In this document: positions 25,914 to 35,229 of the stretch, piece after piece
Layout: every line of letters starts with the position of its first letter
Position numbering within the stretch: the first letter of the stretch is position 1
NCBI GenBank assembly: GCA_014695295.1
Contig: JACJNY010000078.1
Span: forward strand, 1-64,000
DNA length: 64,000 nucleotides
Source: Microcoleus sp. FACHB-61
GTDB lineage: Bacteria; Cyanobacteriota; Cyanobacteriia; Cyanobacteriales; Microcoleaceae
Reading direction: 5' to 3'
The notes under the pieces: generated by a model
What the model saw: the letters and a program-made list of their open reading frames with translations, nothing else
What the model was told of the DNA's origin: nothing
Database searches by the model: none
Position numbers and translations under genes: made by a program

Positions 25914-27338
25914 CTATTCTTCGCCTACGACTTCCACTTCAACGCTCGTGGCTGCTTCTGCTGAATCTTCAGCGTCTGATTCTTCTGATCCTTCTGATTC
26001 TTCTGCTGCGGGAGTCAGAGAGCCTTCAGGTACGAGTTCGATTGTTCCTTTTTCTTCCAACCATTTCAGGGTTTTTTGTTTTAGCAAGTCTTCCCTTACA
26101 AATTCCTGCAACCTTTGGGGGTCAAAATCGCCTTTGGGAAACTGCTTTCTGACTTTTGCTACTTCTGCTGCTACTTCTGCGTCTTCCACAGATAAGGATT
26201 CCAGCTTGGCTACTTCTGCCAGAGCTAGAGTCTGCTTGAGCCGATCGATTGCTTCCGGACGCGAGCGTTCCCGCATCGGGCCCATATTTTCTTCGGTAAA
26301 CAGTTGGTTGATATCTATGCCGTAATTTTTCAATTGGACGGCTTGTTGATTCAGCAAATAATCGATTTCGCGATCGAGCATTGTTTCGGGAATTTCCACG
26401 TCTATTAGCTGCACGAGGGCTGCTGATATAGCTTTTTCCTTATTAGCTGATGTCTTGTTTTCTTGCTCTGCTTTAAACCGAGTTTCGAGGGATGCGCGGA
26501 GTTCTGCTAAAGTTTCAAACTCGCTAACTTCTTGGGCGAAGTCGTCGTCCAACTCCGGCAATTCTTTTTCCTTAAGTTCTTTGAGGGTAATCGTAAAGAC
26601 TGCCGGTTTTCCCGCTAATTCTTCACTACTATATTCATCGGGGAACTGCACCGAAACTTCTCTAGTTTCTCCCGGATTCATCCCGATCATGCCTTGGATA
26701 AAGCCCGGTACAAACTGGTTTTCCGACAATTCTACTTGAAAGTCTTCTGCTTGACCGCCGGGAATTTCTGCGGGAGTTTCGCCTTCTGGTGCGTCTGCAA
26801 ATCTGCCGGAGAAATCCACCAAAGCCATGTCTCCCAACTGAGCCGGCCGGCCTTCTACGGGGATTAAAGCAGCTTTGTCCGATCGATATTTTGCCAATAC
26901 CTCATCTACCTGAGCCTCATCATACTTAGGTTCTTCTGCTTGAAGCTGCAAACCTGTGTACTGACCCAATTTCACTTCGGGTTGTACGTCAACCTTAGCC
27001 GAAAAAATCAGAGGCTGTTCTGGATCGAACTTAGCTAGTAATTCTTCAAACTCCGTGCGCAGTTCAAAACTGCCAATTGCCGGAATGTTTTCTTGTTCGA
27101 GGGCTTTTTGCAGCGAATCATTAATCAAATTTTCCAAAGCCGTCGCCTTCAAGCGAGTCTGGCCCAGGCGCTGCAGCAAAACTTGGCGGGGAACTTTGCC
27201 TTTGCGGAACCCAGGAATATTGACCTCGCGAGCGAATTGTTTAATGACTTGCTCGTAAGCTTGTTTTGACTTTTCTGATGGAATTTCGATTTCCAGACCA
27301 ATTTGGCTGGCTGGAAGTTTTTCCTGGGTTACTTTCAT
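25914..27338 (-). CDS. tig: Trigger factor, ribosome-associated chaperone
   Basis: Trigger factor sits at the ribosome exit tunnel, shields nascent chains and has peptidyl-prolyl isomerase activity. The 474-residue protein has the ribosome-docking signature GFRKGKVPRQVL (about 42-53), the FKBP-like PPIase domain (about 160-245, with GDMALVDFSGRF and FQVELSENQFVPGFIQGMIGM), and the helical C-terminal arms. The acidic tail (SEGSEESDAEDSAEAA) is typical of cyanobacterial forms. It heads tig-clpP-clpX, a gene order widely kept in bacteria, though here a 390-bp gap precedes clpP. Confidence 0.97.
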   Translation of the reverse strand: MKVTQEKLPASQIGLEIEIPSEKSKQAYEQVIKQFAREVNIPGFRKGKVPRQVLLQRLGQTRLKATALENLINDSLQKALEQENIPAIGSFELRTEFEELLAKFDPEQPLIFSAKVDVQPEVKLGQYTGLQLQAEEPKYDEAQVDEVLAKYRSDKAALIPVEGRPAQLGDMALVDFSGRFADAPEGETPAEIPGGQAEDFQVELSENQFVPGFIQGMIGMNPGETREVSVQFPDEYSSEELAGKPAVFTITLKELKEKELPELDDDFAQEVSEFETLAELRASLETRFKAEQENKTSANKEKAISAALVQLIDVEIPETMLDREIDYLLNQQAVQLKNYGIDINQLFTEENMGPMRERSRPEAIDRLKQTLALAEVAKLESLSVEDAEVAAEVAKVRKQFPKGDFDPQRLQEFVREDLLKQKTLKWLEEKGTIELVPEGSLTPAAEESEGSEESDAEDSAEAATSVEVEVVGEE

Positions 27339-27905
27339 CGGCTTTTCTGATATTTAACAATAGTAATAAAACACATACAAATCTCACTTTGCCTGCATTT
27401 TAATTTTGTACGCTTTGACTCGTAACGGCACAACTACAACACCTTTACCGGATGAGACTGTAAGTCATTGCCGGCTACTTTTTTGGCTCTTGCCAAATAG
27501 TTTTGGTTTGAGGATACTAGCTTTTGTTGCTAGGAATGTGGAGGTTAAGTCCACTAATTGCCGATGCACCATAGCACATATCGCCCTGTGATGTCAATCT
27601 AGCCAGCCTCCGCCCCCAGTCAAAGTCAATGGATGCGCCTGCTAAAATGCAGATATATCGCAAAACCTAAGCGGATGCGGATTGGGCGCGGGCGATCCTC
27701 TTCGAGGGCAACGCTTACGGCAAAAGATGCTAAACTGGCATTGGGTACGATCGCACGGATCAATCAGGAAGTCCGATCGCCCGTTTCGGTTAACTGCACC
27801 ATTGCCATCCTCTCATGCTCCCGATGTCGCATAACATTAATTAAGTTTGATATTGAGAATTGCAGTTATTTAAATTTTTGATTTCGATCCTTTAGACTCT
27901 AATTC
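27339..27905. other. Divergent gap between tig and asd, no gene seen
   Basis: About 567 bases between two divergent genes; both promoters must lie here. Reading frames inside it are short, overlap on both strands and lack family features. A CGATCCTCTTCGAGG-type hairpin lies near 27693-27708. No heptamer array is present. Confidence 0.5.
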
Positions 27906-28964
27906 GTGGAGGAAATTAATTTGTCTCAATCCTATCGAGTTGCCATTTTAGGAGCCACCGGCGCAGTCGGGGCCGAGTTGCTAGAACTCTTGCACAGCCG
28001 GAGTTTTCCGATTTCTAACTTGAAGCTGCTGGCTTCGGAGCGTTCAGCAGGCACTACCTTGCCTTTTGGCGGCGAAATGCTGCCGGTCGAAGCAGTTTCG
28101 GCGCGATCGTTTGATAATGTAGATCTGGTTCTCGCCTCTGCTGGCGGCTCTACTTCTAAATTATGGGCTCCGCAAGCGGTGGCAGCCGGAGCAGTGGTCA
28201 TTGACAATTCTAGCGCTTTCCGCATGGATGCGACCGTACCGCTAGTGGTTCCAGAAGTCAATCCCCAAGCGGCGGCAGCTCACCGAGGTATAATTGCTAA
28301 TCCAAACTGCACGACGATTTTGATGGCAGTTGCCGTTTGGCCGCTTCACAAAGTTAGGCCGGTACAGCGCATAGTTGTAGCGACTTACCAGTCTGCCAGC
28401 GGCGCGGGGGCGAGGGCAATGGAGGAAATGAAAGCTCAAGCAAGAGCAATTTTGCAGGGGGAAACGCCCAAAACAGATATATTTCCCTACCCCTTAGCAT
28501 TTAATTTGTTTCCGCACAACACCCCGATTAACGATTTGGGGTATTGTGAAGAAGAGATGAAAATGGTAAACGAAACTCGGAAGATCTTTGGTACCGACGA
28601 GATTAAAATTACGGCAACTTGCGTGCGGGTTCCCGTACTCCGCGCTCATTCGGAAGCGATTAATCTAGAGTTTGCAGAGCCTTTTAGCGCGATCGAGGCC
28701 AGGGAAATCTTAAAGCAGGCAAGCGGGGTTAAGCTGGTAGAAGACTGGCAAGCTAATTATTTCCCGATGCCTGCAGAGGCCAGCGGTAAGGATGAGGTGT
28801 TAGTCGGCAGGATTCGCCAAGATATTTCTCACCCCTGCGGGTTGGAGATGTGGCTGTCTGGCGATCAAATCCGCAAAGGGGCGGCTTTAAATGCGGTGCA
28901 GATAGCTGAGTTGCTGGCCCAAAAAGATTTGTTGCGAACCCAAGTGGCGGCGGCTTCTAATTAG
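27906..28964 (+). CDS. asd: Aspartate-semialdehyde dehydrogenase
   Basis: Asd reduces aspartyl phosphate to aspartate semialdehyde, the branch point to lysine, threonine, methionine and diaminopimelate. The 352-residue protein has the NADP-binding GATGAVG motif (about 16-22), catalytic Cys135 in NPNCTT, and the catalytic His in VRVPVLRAHSE. A GTG at 27906 follows a TTCGTGGAGG-like context; TTG at 27921 is an alternative. It is followed after 107 bases by dapA, the next enzyme of the lysine/diaminopimelate branch, and then by the RNase J gene, an arrangement kept in many cyanobacteria. Confidence 0.97.
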   Translation: MEEINLSQSYRVAILGATGAVGAELLELLHSRSFPISNLKLLASERSAGTTLPFGGEMLPVEAVSARSFDNVDLVLASAGGSTSKLWAPQAVAAGAVVIDNSSAFRMDATVPLVVPEVNPQAAAAHRGIIANPNCTTILMAVAVWPLHKVRPVQRIVVATYQSASGAGARAMEEMKAQARAILQGETPKTDIFPYPLAFNLFPHNTPINDLGYCEEEMKMVNETRKIFGTDEIKITATCVRVPVLRAHSEAINLEFAEPFSAIEAREILKQASGVKLVEDWQANYFPMPAEASGKDEVLVGRIRQDISHPCGLEMWLSGDQIRKGAALNAVQIAELLAQKDLLRTQVAAASN

Positions 28965-29071
28965 CGGTAGGCCTGGCAATTTGGAAATTGAAATTGGGGA
29001 TTTTAGATAAACCTTTCATCTGAAATCAAAAATTTAAAATCAAAAATCAACAGTCTAAAATCGGAGAAAGT

Positions 29072-29965
29072 GTGGTAAAGTTTGGACGGGTTCTGACTGC
29101 AATGATTACGCCGTTTAAGGAAGACGGCAGCGTTAACTATGCGGTAGCAGAACAATTGGCAGTTCATTTAGCCGATCGCGGTACAGATAGCTTGGTAGTG
29201 TGCGGCACAACCGGCGAGTCTCCCACTATGACTTGGGATGAAGAGTACGAATTATTTCAGGTGGTACAAAAGGCGGTGGCCGGTAAGGCGTTGGTAATCG
29301 CAGGAGCCGGATCGAATTCTACTTCAGAAGCAGTAGCAGCTACCCAAAAAGCAGCTAAACTCGGGTTAGACGGCTGTTTGCAGGTGGTTCCTTATTACAA
29401 CAAGCCGCCGCAAGAAGGTTTGTACAATCATTTTCGGGCGATCGCGCAATCGGCTCCTGAATTGCCTATAATGTTATATAACATCCCCGGTCGCACTGGT
29501 CAGAATATGTTGCCGGAGACGGTGGCTCGATTGGCAGAAATCCCCAATATTGTGGCCGTAAAAGAAGCAAGTGGCAACTTGGATCAAGCAAGTCAAATTC
29601 GGTGCTTGACATCCCCTGAATTTGCCATCTATTCTGGAGATGATTCCCTAACTTTGCCAATGTTGGCGGTAGGAGGATCTGGTGTAGTTAGCGTAGCCAG
29701 CCATCTGGTAGGAGAGCAACTGCAACAGATGATCGAAGCTTTCGAGGCCGGTCAAGTTCAAGTCGCTACCCAGATTCACTTGCAACTTTTTGACCTGTTT
29801 AAAGCTCTTTTTCTCACCACAAATCCCATTCTCGTCAAGGCAGCTCTTAAACTTCAAGGCTGGGATGTAGGTTCCACCCGTCCGCCCCTGTGCGATCCGC
29901 CCGTTGAGCTGACTCAAAAGTTAAAGGACGTACTGAGCCAGCTAGCCACAGGATCAGCTATCTAG
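29072..29965 (+). CDS. dapA: 4-hydroxy-tetrahydrodipicolinate synthase
   Basis: DapA condenses pyruvate with aspartate semialdehyde, the first step of the diaminopimelate/lysine branch used for peptidoglycan and protein. The 297-residue TIM-barrel has the Schiff-base Lys164 (VAVKEASGN), Tyr136 in [10 protein letters not shown], and the GTTGES phosphate-type loop (45-50). The GTG at 29072 has a strong GGAGAAAG ribosome-binding site. It acts directly after Asd, encoded upstream. The gap to rnj holds two heptamer arrays. Confidence 0.97.
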   Translation: MVKFGRVLTAMITPFKEDGSVNYAVAEQLAVHLADRGTDSLVVCGTTGESPTMTWDEEYELFQVVQKAVAGKALVIAGAGSNSTSEAVAATQKAAKLGLDGCLQVVPYYNKPPQEGLYNHFRAIAQSAPELPIMLYNIPGRTGQNMLPETVARLAEIPNIVAVKEASGNLDQASQIRCLTSPEFAIYSGDDSLTLPMLAVGGSGVVSVASHLVGEQLQQMIEAFEAGQVQVATQIHLQLFDLFKALFLTTNPILVKAALKLQGWDVGSTRPPLCDPPVELTQKLKDVLSQLATGSAI

Positions 29966-30010
29966 ACAGGCGAGAACGAGTTTTCAGACAACTGAATATT
30001 GGTTGTGATA

Positions 30011-30073
30011 AGTCATTAGTTGTTAGTCATCAGTCATTAGTAATTAACTGTTAGTAAGTAGCTAACAGTCAAA
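30011..30073. repeat. Heptamer array of AGTCATT type
   Basis: Nine contiguous 7-bp units (AGTCATT, AGTTGTT, AGTCATC and variants) begin 46 bases after the dapA stop. The same heptamer family makes a far larger array at 33131-33268. Confidence 0.85.
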
Positions 30074-30190
30074 AAATAAAGACTGAGGATTAAAAACTGA
30101 AGGCAAAAGACAACTGAACTGTAGGGTATAGTAAAACCCGCTGGGGAGTTTTCCATAAATAGTTGGAAAATAATCGCCCTACCAACGAAC

Positions 30191-30225
30191 AAAAGACGAA
30201 AGACGAAAGACAACAGACAAATAAC
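30191..30225. repeat. Heptamer array of GAAAGAC type
   Basis: Five 7-bp units (AAAAGAC, GAAAGAC twice, AACAGAC, AAATAAC) lie 25-60 bases before the rnj ATG, so they would be in its 5' leader. Confidence 0.8.
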
Positions 30226-30249
30226 AAAAATAACTAACAAAGGATACGC

Positions 30250-32136
30250 ATGATCACAAAAAATACAACTGCATCTGCTCTAAAAGTTATTCCTCTCGGC
30301 GGGTTGCACGAAATCGGTAAAAACACTTGTGTGTTTGAGTACGGCGACGAAATAATTCTTTTAGATGCAGGTTTAGCCTTCCCGACAGATGGAATGCACG
30401 GGGTAAATATTGTCCTCCCCGACATGACTTACCTCCGCGAAAACAGCCACAAAATTCAAGGCATGATCGTGACACACGGTCACGAAGACCACATCGGCGG
30501 CATCCCTTATCACCTCAAACAATTTGAAATTCCGGTCATATACGGCCCGCGTTTGGCGATGGCTTTGCTAGCCGGAAAATTGGAAGAAGCGGGAGTGTCT
30601 CACCGCACAGAATTGAGGACAGTTCGACCCCGGGATACGGTAAGAATTGGCAAGCATTTCTTAGTCGAATACATCCGCAACACTCACTCGATGGCCGACA
30701 GTTTTACCGTGGCAATTCACACTCCTGTGGGAATTATAATCCACACCGGAGACTTTAAAATTGACCACACTCCTGTAGACGGCGAGCATTTTGATTTGCA
30801 AAAGCTGGCCGAGTACGGTGAGAAAGGCGTGCTGTGCTTGATCAGCGATTCTACTAATTCGGAAGTTCCAGGTTTTACCGCTTCGGAACGTTCGGTTGCT
30901 CCGAATTTAGACAGAATTATCGCTCAAGCACCGGGACGGGTGATGCTGACGACTTTTGCTTCGTCGGTACACCGATTGCAAATTGTTTTGGACTTGGCTA
31001 AGAAAAACAATCGCTATGTCGGAGTGGTTGGCCGGTCGATGCTTAACGTCATCGCTCACTGCCGCAATCTCGGCTACATCAAATGCGAAGATAGTATTTT
31101 CAAACCGCTGAAAGAAATCCGCAATTTGGCTGAAGACAAGGTTTTAATTTTGACTACGGGTTCCCAAGGCGAACCGATGGCGGCGATGACTCGCATTGCT
31201 AACGGCGAACATCACGAACTGAAAATCAGAAAGGGCGATACAGTCATTTTCTCAGCTAATCCGATTCCGGGAAATACGATCGCAGTGGTAAACACGATCG
31301 ATAAACTGATGATGCTGGGAGCACACGTCGTTTACGGCCGCGACAAAGGCATTCACGTTTCGGGTCACGGCTGTCAGGAAGACCAAAAGTTAATGATTAA
31401 CATGACTCGTCCCAAGTTCTTCTTGCCGGTTCACGGGGAACACCGGATGCTGATCCAGCACTCCAAGACGGCTCAAAGCATGGGCATTCCCGCTAGCAAT
31501 ATGGTGATTATTGATAACGGCGATGTCGTAGAATTAACTGAAAATTCGATACGAGTTGCTGGTAAAGTGCCTTCAGGAATTGAATTGGTAGATTCTTCTC
31601 GATCGGGGGTTGTCAAAGCGAGCGTCCTCAAGGAACGTCAGCAGTTGGCCGGAGATGGCGTTGTAACTGTAGCAGCCGCTTTGAATTGGGAAGGCAAATT
31701 AGTTGCTAAGCCGGAAGTTCACTTGAAAGGTGTGGTGACATCAGCCGATCGCGCGGAGGTGATCAAATTAATCACTCAAACCATTGAAACAGTTTTGAGC
31801 GATCGCTGGTCAGAATTTGTAAAACCTGCTGCTTCAGACTCACAAGTTGATGTTGACTGGGTAGGAGTTCAAACGCAAATAGAAAAGGCTATTCAGCGAG
31901 TGATGCGCCGGGAACTTCAAAGCAATCCGCTGCTGGTATTCCTGATGCAGATTCCTGAAGAAGCAGTGCGGTCGGAAAAAGCAGAAGTATCTCCGGGTTC
32001 CCTGGAAGCACCTAAGCTATTATCCTCGCCATCATCGTCCTCGCCATCATCGCCATCATCGCCATCCTTGCCATCTCCTGCCAATCAGGTGACGGGTCGG
32101 CGCCGTCCCCGGACTGCTGCAAGGGCAGCTTCTTAG
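30250..32136 (+). CDS. rnj: Ribonuclease J
   Basis: RNase J is a 5'-3' exo- and endoribonuclease of the metallo-beta-lactamase/beta-CASP fold that works with RNase E in cyanobacterial mRNA turnover. The 628-residue protein has the zinc-binding motif HGHEDH (His76, His78, Asp80, His81), further ligands in NTHSMADS and HTGDFKID, the beta-CASP His in HVSGHGCQED, and the LPVHGE motif. The last ~45 residues are a low-complexity Ser/Pro run made by TCATCGCCA-type DNA repeats, then a basic RRRPRTAARAAS end. AGGA precedes the ATG. It follows asd-dapA. Confidence 0.95.
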   Translation: MITKNTTASALKVIPLGGLHEIGKNTCVFEYGDEIILLDAGLAFPTDGMHGVNIVLPDMTYLRENSHKIQGMIVTHGHEDHIGGIPYHLKQFEIPVIYGPRLAMALLAGKLEEAGVSHRTELRTVRPRDTVRIGKHFLVEYIRNTHSMADSFTVAIHTPVGIIIHTGDFKIDHTPVDGEHFDLQKLAEYGEKGVLCLISDSTNSEVPGFTASERSVAPNLDRIIAQAPGRVMLTTFASSVHRLQIVLDLAKKNNRYVGVVGRSMLNVIAHCRNLGYIKCEDSIFKPLKEIRNLAEDKVLILTTGSQGEPMAAMTRIANGEHHELKIRKGDTVIFSANPIPGNTIAVVNTIDKLMMLGAHVVYGRDKGIHVSGHGCQEDQKLMINMTRPKFFLPVHGEHRMLIQHSKTAQSMGIPASNMVIIDNGDVVELTENSIRVAGKVPSGIELVDSSRSGVVKASVLKERQQLAGDGVVTVAAALNWEGKLVAKPEVHLKGVVTSADRAEVIKLITQTIETVLSDRWSEFVKPAASDSQVDVDWVGVQTQIEKAIQRVMRRELQSNPLLVFLMQIPEEAVRSEKAEVSPGSLEAPKLLSSPSSSSPSSPSSPSLPSPANQVTGRRRPRTAARAAS

Positions 32137-32178
32137 GGCGATAATTTCCTGACGCACTGCGAACAAAGAAATAAGTTT

Positions 32179-32224
32179 TAGGTTTGTAGTTGCGCTTGGA
32201 CGCCCAAGCGCAATTACAAACCTA
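32179..32224 (+). terminator. Long hairpin after rnj
   Basis: Arms TAGGTTTGTAGTTGCGCTTGG and its near-complement (32204-32224) around an ACGC loop give about 20 paired bases, 42 bases after the rnj stop, followed by TATTTTATG. It may terminate rnj; it also looks like a dispersed palindromic repeat. Confidence 0.6.
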
Positions 32225-32256
32225 TATTTTATGTTATTTGATAAGTAGCTCTCGCC

Positions 32257-32681
32257 ATGTCATTGTTTGCCCTATTTAATTGTTTAGGTCGGCCTTTATT
32301 TCGTTGGCTGAGCGATCGCTTTGAGTCAGGATTGCCTACAGCTTAATCTTAATCGCTTCGATTTTGATGTTCCATGCCAAAGAAGGTCAAACCTAGACAT
32401 ATTCAGTCGCGTTTGCCTTTTTCTGAATGGCGTTGGGGGGATGGTTGGCGATCGCACCAACCGCAACGATGAGCTTATTCAATTCAGATAACTATGCTAA
32501 AAATTATGGCATGGTCTTCACGCCCTACGGCGTGGCTGCCTTGTTTGGTACTTTAACTTTCGCTCAAATCCGAAATTTATTTGGCAGTCATACCTATGCC
32601 TTCTATGCCACTGCAATCTTAGCGGTATTTGGGATTGTGGATGCTGCCTTTAGCCTCCATTCTCGATCGGAGAAAAGATAA
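32257..32681 (+). pseudogene. Decayed MFS transporter of the oxalate/formate-antiporter type
   Basis: Three pieces in different states are colinear with the C-terminal half of OFA-family MFS transporters. From 32257 an ATG frame reads ALFNCLGRPLFRWLSDRF and stops; after a frameshift near 32340 the sequence continues LILIASILMFHAKEGQT then meets a stop; two codons-worth later it resumes SVAFAFF, another stop, and then ALGGWLAIAPTATMSLF with the downstream GMVFTPYGVAALFGTL to 32681. The N-terminal half is missing. The last piece still reads as an 84-residue frame but cannot be a working transporter. It shows a recently dead gene, since the codons are still recognisable. Confidence 0.85.
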
Positions 32682-32790
32682 CCCGTTTAAGCAGAATGGA
32701 AACATGATGACAGCTACTTACCAAATCCGGGATTTGGTAGAATTTTCTCGATTAGCGAGGGAATTGTTTTTTAACCGTAAATAAACACAA

Positions 32791-32828
32791 GTGAACGCCG
32801 ATAGTTATTTAAATCTATCGGCGTTCAT
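32791..32828. repeat. Hairpin between the MFS pseudogene and the MoaD-like gene
   Basis: Arms GTGAACGCCGATAG and CTATCGGCGTTCAT (13 of 14 bases pair) surround a 10-base AT loop. Its place 20 bases after the minus-strand gene's stop suggests a terminator, though only a weak T stretch follows. Confidence 0.65.
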
Positions 32829-32848
32829 CTGCTACATTTTAAAATTAA

Positions 32849-33124
32849 TCAGCCACCAGCCACTGCTGGAACAATGCTGACTTCATCGCCATCTTGGAGG
32901 GCTGTTTTTGAGCCATCCAAAAAGCGGATGTCTTCGCTGTTGACGTAGAAGTTGAGAAATCTGCGGGGTTCTCCCTTTTCGTCGCACAGGCTTTTTTTAA
33001 TGCCGGGACAATTTGTTTCCAGCGATTCAATCAGTTCGGAAATGTTGTCGCCGGCGCATTCGATGGTGGCTTGATTGTTGGTGAATTTTTGCAGGGGAGT
33101 GGGAATTAAAACTTTGACGGTCAT
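32849..33124 (-). CDS. MoaD/ThiS-like sulfur carrier protein (91 aa)
   Basis: The protein has the ubiquitin-like beta-grasp pattern and the C-terminal di-glycine (VAGG) on which sulfur is carried as a thiocarboxylate after adenylation by a MoeB-type enzyme. The [15 protein letters not shown] end is typical. Its neighbour on the same strand is threonine synthase (145 bases upstream), not molybdopterin genes, which argues for a role in amino-acid sulfur chemistry like the CysO system of actinobacteria, or for an unknown one. A second member of the family lies on the other side of thrC. No adenylating enzyme or JAMM protease is in the window. Confidence 0.85.
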   Translation of the reverse strand: MTVKVLIPTPLQKFTNNQATIECAGDNISELIESLETNCPGIKKSLCDEKGEPRRFLNFYVNSEDIRFLDGSKTALQDGDEVSIVPAVAGG

Positions 33125-33130
33125 TTTTTT

Positions 33131-33268
33131 AGTCCTTAGTCAGTAGTCATTAGTTATTAGTTATTAGTCCTCAGTCATTAGTCCTCAGTGAGCAGTCAGT
33201 TGTCATCAGTCAACAGCTTCACAACCAATGACTAATGACTCATGACACCCGACTGCTGACTAATAGCT
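33131..33268. repeat. Large heptamer array, two opposed blocks
   Basis: Twelve contiguous 7-bp units of the AGTCATT family (33131-33214) are followed, after 12 bases, by six units of the complementary type (AATGACT, GCTGACT and variants, 33227-33268). The whole gap between thrC and the MoaD-like gene is thus one heptamer inverted repeat able to fold on itself. Confidence 0.9.
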
Positions 33269-33269
33269 G

Positions 33270-34568
33270 TTAAACCGAAACTTGTTGCCATTCTAAGCGT
33301 TCGAGCGTGCGGGCGCGTTCTAGGGCGCGCTCGAACGCTTCTAGTTTCGGTTCGAGGGTGATGGGTTCGCCGATGTAGCCTTGAACAGCTTCCTGCGTTT
33401 TCAAACCGTTGCCGGTGATGTAAGCGACGGTGGTTTCATCGGGATTGATTTTACCTGCTTCTACGAGTTTCTTCAAGACTGCGATTGTCGTGCCGCCTGC
33501 GGTTTCAGTGAAGATGCCTTCAGTTTCTGCTAGCAGTTTCATGCCTTCGATGATTTCGGTGTCGCTGACGGATTCAATGTTGCCGTTGGTTTTGCGGGCG
33601 ATTTCCAAGGCGTACATACCGTCGGCTGGATTGCCGATCGCGATCGACTTAGCAATTGTATTCGGTTTCACCGGTTTCACGAAATCACGGTTTTCGCGGA
33701 ATGCTTGGGCGATGGGCGAACAGCCGTCAGCTTGGGCGCCGCTGAACCGAACTTTCTTTTCGTCAACTAAACCGACTTCGATGAATTCTTGAAAACCTTT
33801 GTAAATTTTTGTGAACAGGGAGCCGGAGGCGAGGGGAGCGACGATGTGATCTGGCAATTGCCAGCCTAGCTGTTCGGCAACTTCGTAACCGAGGGTTTTT
33901 GAGCCTTCGGAATAGTAGGGACGCAGGTTGATATTGACAAATCCCCAGCCATGTGTATTGGCGACTTCGCAACAGAGCCGGTTAACTTGGTCGTAGTTGC
34001 CGTGAACTGCCATGACAGTTGGATTGTAAATCAGAGTGCCGAGGACTTTGCCTGCTTCTAAGTCGGAGGGGATGAAGACTACGCAGTCGAGTCCGGCGTG
34101 GGCGGCGATCGCAGCGGTGGAGTTAGCTAAATTGCCGGTGCTGGCACAGGATACCGTTGTGAAACCCAATTCTCTCGCTCTGCTGAGGGCGACTGACACC
34201 ACTCTGTCTTTAAAGCTGAGAGTGGGCATATTGACGGCATCGTTTTTAATATAAAGATTTTTTAGACCGAGGCGGCGGGCCAAGCGGTGGGATTTTAATA
34301 GAGGAGTCATCCCGGTGCCGACATCGATGACGTTATCTGTAGCGACTGGTAAAAATGCGCGGTAGCGCCAGATCGAGTTGGGGCCGGCTTGGATGGTTTG
34401 GCGAGTGACGGTGCGGCGGATGGCGTCGTAGTCGTACTTGACTTCAAGCGGGCCAAAACAGCAATCGCAGACGTGCTTAGCTTGGAGTTCGTACTCTTCG
34501 CCGCATTCTTTACATTTGAGGGCTGTGAAGGTTGCTGCTGTGGATTGGGTTCTGGTCGCCTGGGTCAT
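33270..34568 (-). CDS. thrC: Threonine synthase
   Basis: ThrC is a pyridoxal-phosphate enzyme converting O-phosphohomoserine to threonine. The 432-residue protein has an N-terminal zinc-ribbon-like Cys cluster (Cys19, 22, 34, 36/37), Lys120 in TLSFKDR as the cofactor Schiff base, and the glycine loop around the phosphate (ASTGNLANST). The fold II pattern continues through ETAGGTT. Length is normal. It is upstream of the MoaD-like gene on the same strand; a heptamer array lies between them. A cysteine or other O-phospho-amino-acid synthase role is less likely because the sequence matches ThrC throughout. Confidence 0.93.
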   Translation of the reverse strand: MTQATRTQSTAATFTALKCKECGEEYELQAKHVCDCCFGPLEVKYDYDAIRRTVTRQTIQAGPNSIWRYRAFLPVATDNVIDVGTGMTPLLKSHRLARRLGLKNLYIKNDAVNMPTLSFKDRVVSVALSRARELGFTTVSCASTGNLANSTAAIAAHAGLDCVVFIPSDLEAGKVLGTLIYNPTVMAVHGNYDQVNRLCCEVANTHGWGFVNINLRPYYSEGSKTLGYEVAEQLGWQLPDHIVAPLASGSLFTKIYKGFQEFIEVGLVDEKKVRFSGAQADGCSPIAQAFRENRDFVKPVKPNTIAKSIAIGNPADGMYALEIARKTNGNIESVSDTEIIEGMKLLAETEGIFTETAGGTTIAVLKKLVEAGKINPDETTVAYITGNGLKTQEAVQGYIGEPITLEPKLEAFERALERARTLERLEWQQVSV

Positions 34569-34938
34569 AGCTCAACTCTCTAGTTTTGCGATGTTTGTTA
34601 ATTCTTTTCGCAGAATACCACGCTCAAATTAGTGCGTCAACCATACCCGATTTTTTTAGTCGGGATTGATTTTCCAGTTACTTTTCAGTTAAACAGCGGT
34701 GTATTTAACTTGGATATTTGGGCGGGCGGGACGCCCACCCCACAAGGATTTGACTTGTTTTCAGGATCGGGCTGGGAATCCAGATTGTCAGGCCCGCACG
34801 CAAGCCCGATCGAGATCAAGGATGATTTGCCGACGGAATTGTTACAAAACTTAACAAATCTTTTTTGGGCTAACAATTGGGCAGTCGTGCGATCGAACAC
34901 AACTACAAAACCTAGAATTTTTGATTAACCAACTTAGC
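34569..34938. other. Gap upstream of thrC with palindromic repeats, no gene seen
   Basis: About 370 bases. Near 34722-34744 lies a GGGCGGGACGCCCACCCC module related to that at 4187. A GGGCTGG...GGCCCGC stretch near 34770-34800 is also palindromic. A short plus-strand frame crosses these repeats but has no family features. Confidence 0.55.
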
Positions 34939-35199
34939 CTACCCACCGCTGACGGGAGGGATGAGTACAACTTCGTCGCCGTCTTGGAGGATGGTGTCGG
35001 GGGAGACGAATTCCATGTTGAGGCCGAAGCGGGTGCGATCGCGCCATTGTTCTAATTGAGGATATTGGGCGATCGAGTTTTCGAGCACTTGAGACACTGG
35101 GGTTCCGGGAGGAAGTTCTACTGTAAGTTCCGAAACGCCGTAGGCTTCACCGAAGGCGGCGAAGAGTTTAACGGTGATGGTAATCGAAGAGTTAGACAC
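34939..35199 (-). CDS. Second MoaD/ThiS-like sulfur carrier protein (86 aa)
   Basis: This is a beta-grasp carrier with the C-terminal VSGG and the QDGDEVVLIPPVSGG end expected of MoaD. The start is taken at a GTG (35199), giving SNSSITITVKLFAAFGEAYG at the head as in MoaD; a TTG at 35229 would add ten residues of unlikely leader. It resembles standard MoaD (small subunit of molybdopterin synthase) more than the 32849 protein does, but no moaE or other molybdenum-cofactor gene is nearby. Confidence 0.8.
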   Translation of the reverse strand: MSNSSITITVKLFAAFGEAYGVSELTVELPPGTPVSQVLENSIAQYPQLEQWRDRTRFGLNMEFVSPDTILQDGDEVVLIPPVSGG

Positions 35200-35229
35200 G
35201 GCTGTTGAGTGCGATCGACGCTTTGGCAA

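Noticed and set aside
27633-27881. Small plus-strand frame between tig and asd
   Set aside because: Basic, unstructured translation with no ribosome-binding site in the shared promoter region of divergent genes.
34632-34928. Plus-strand frame of 98 codons upstream of thrC
   Set aside because: It crosses palindromic repeats and has no family features; composition is unlike neighbouring proteins.
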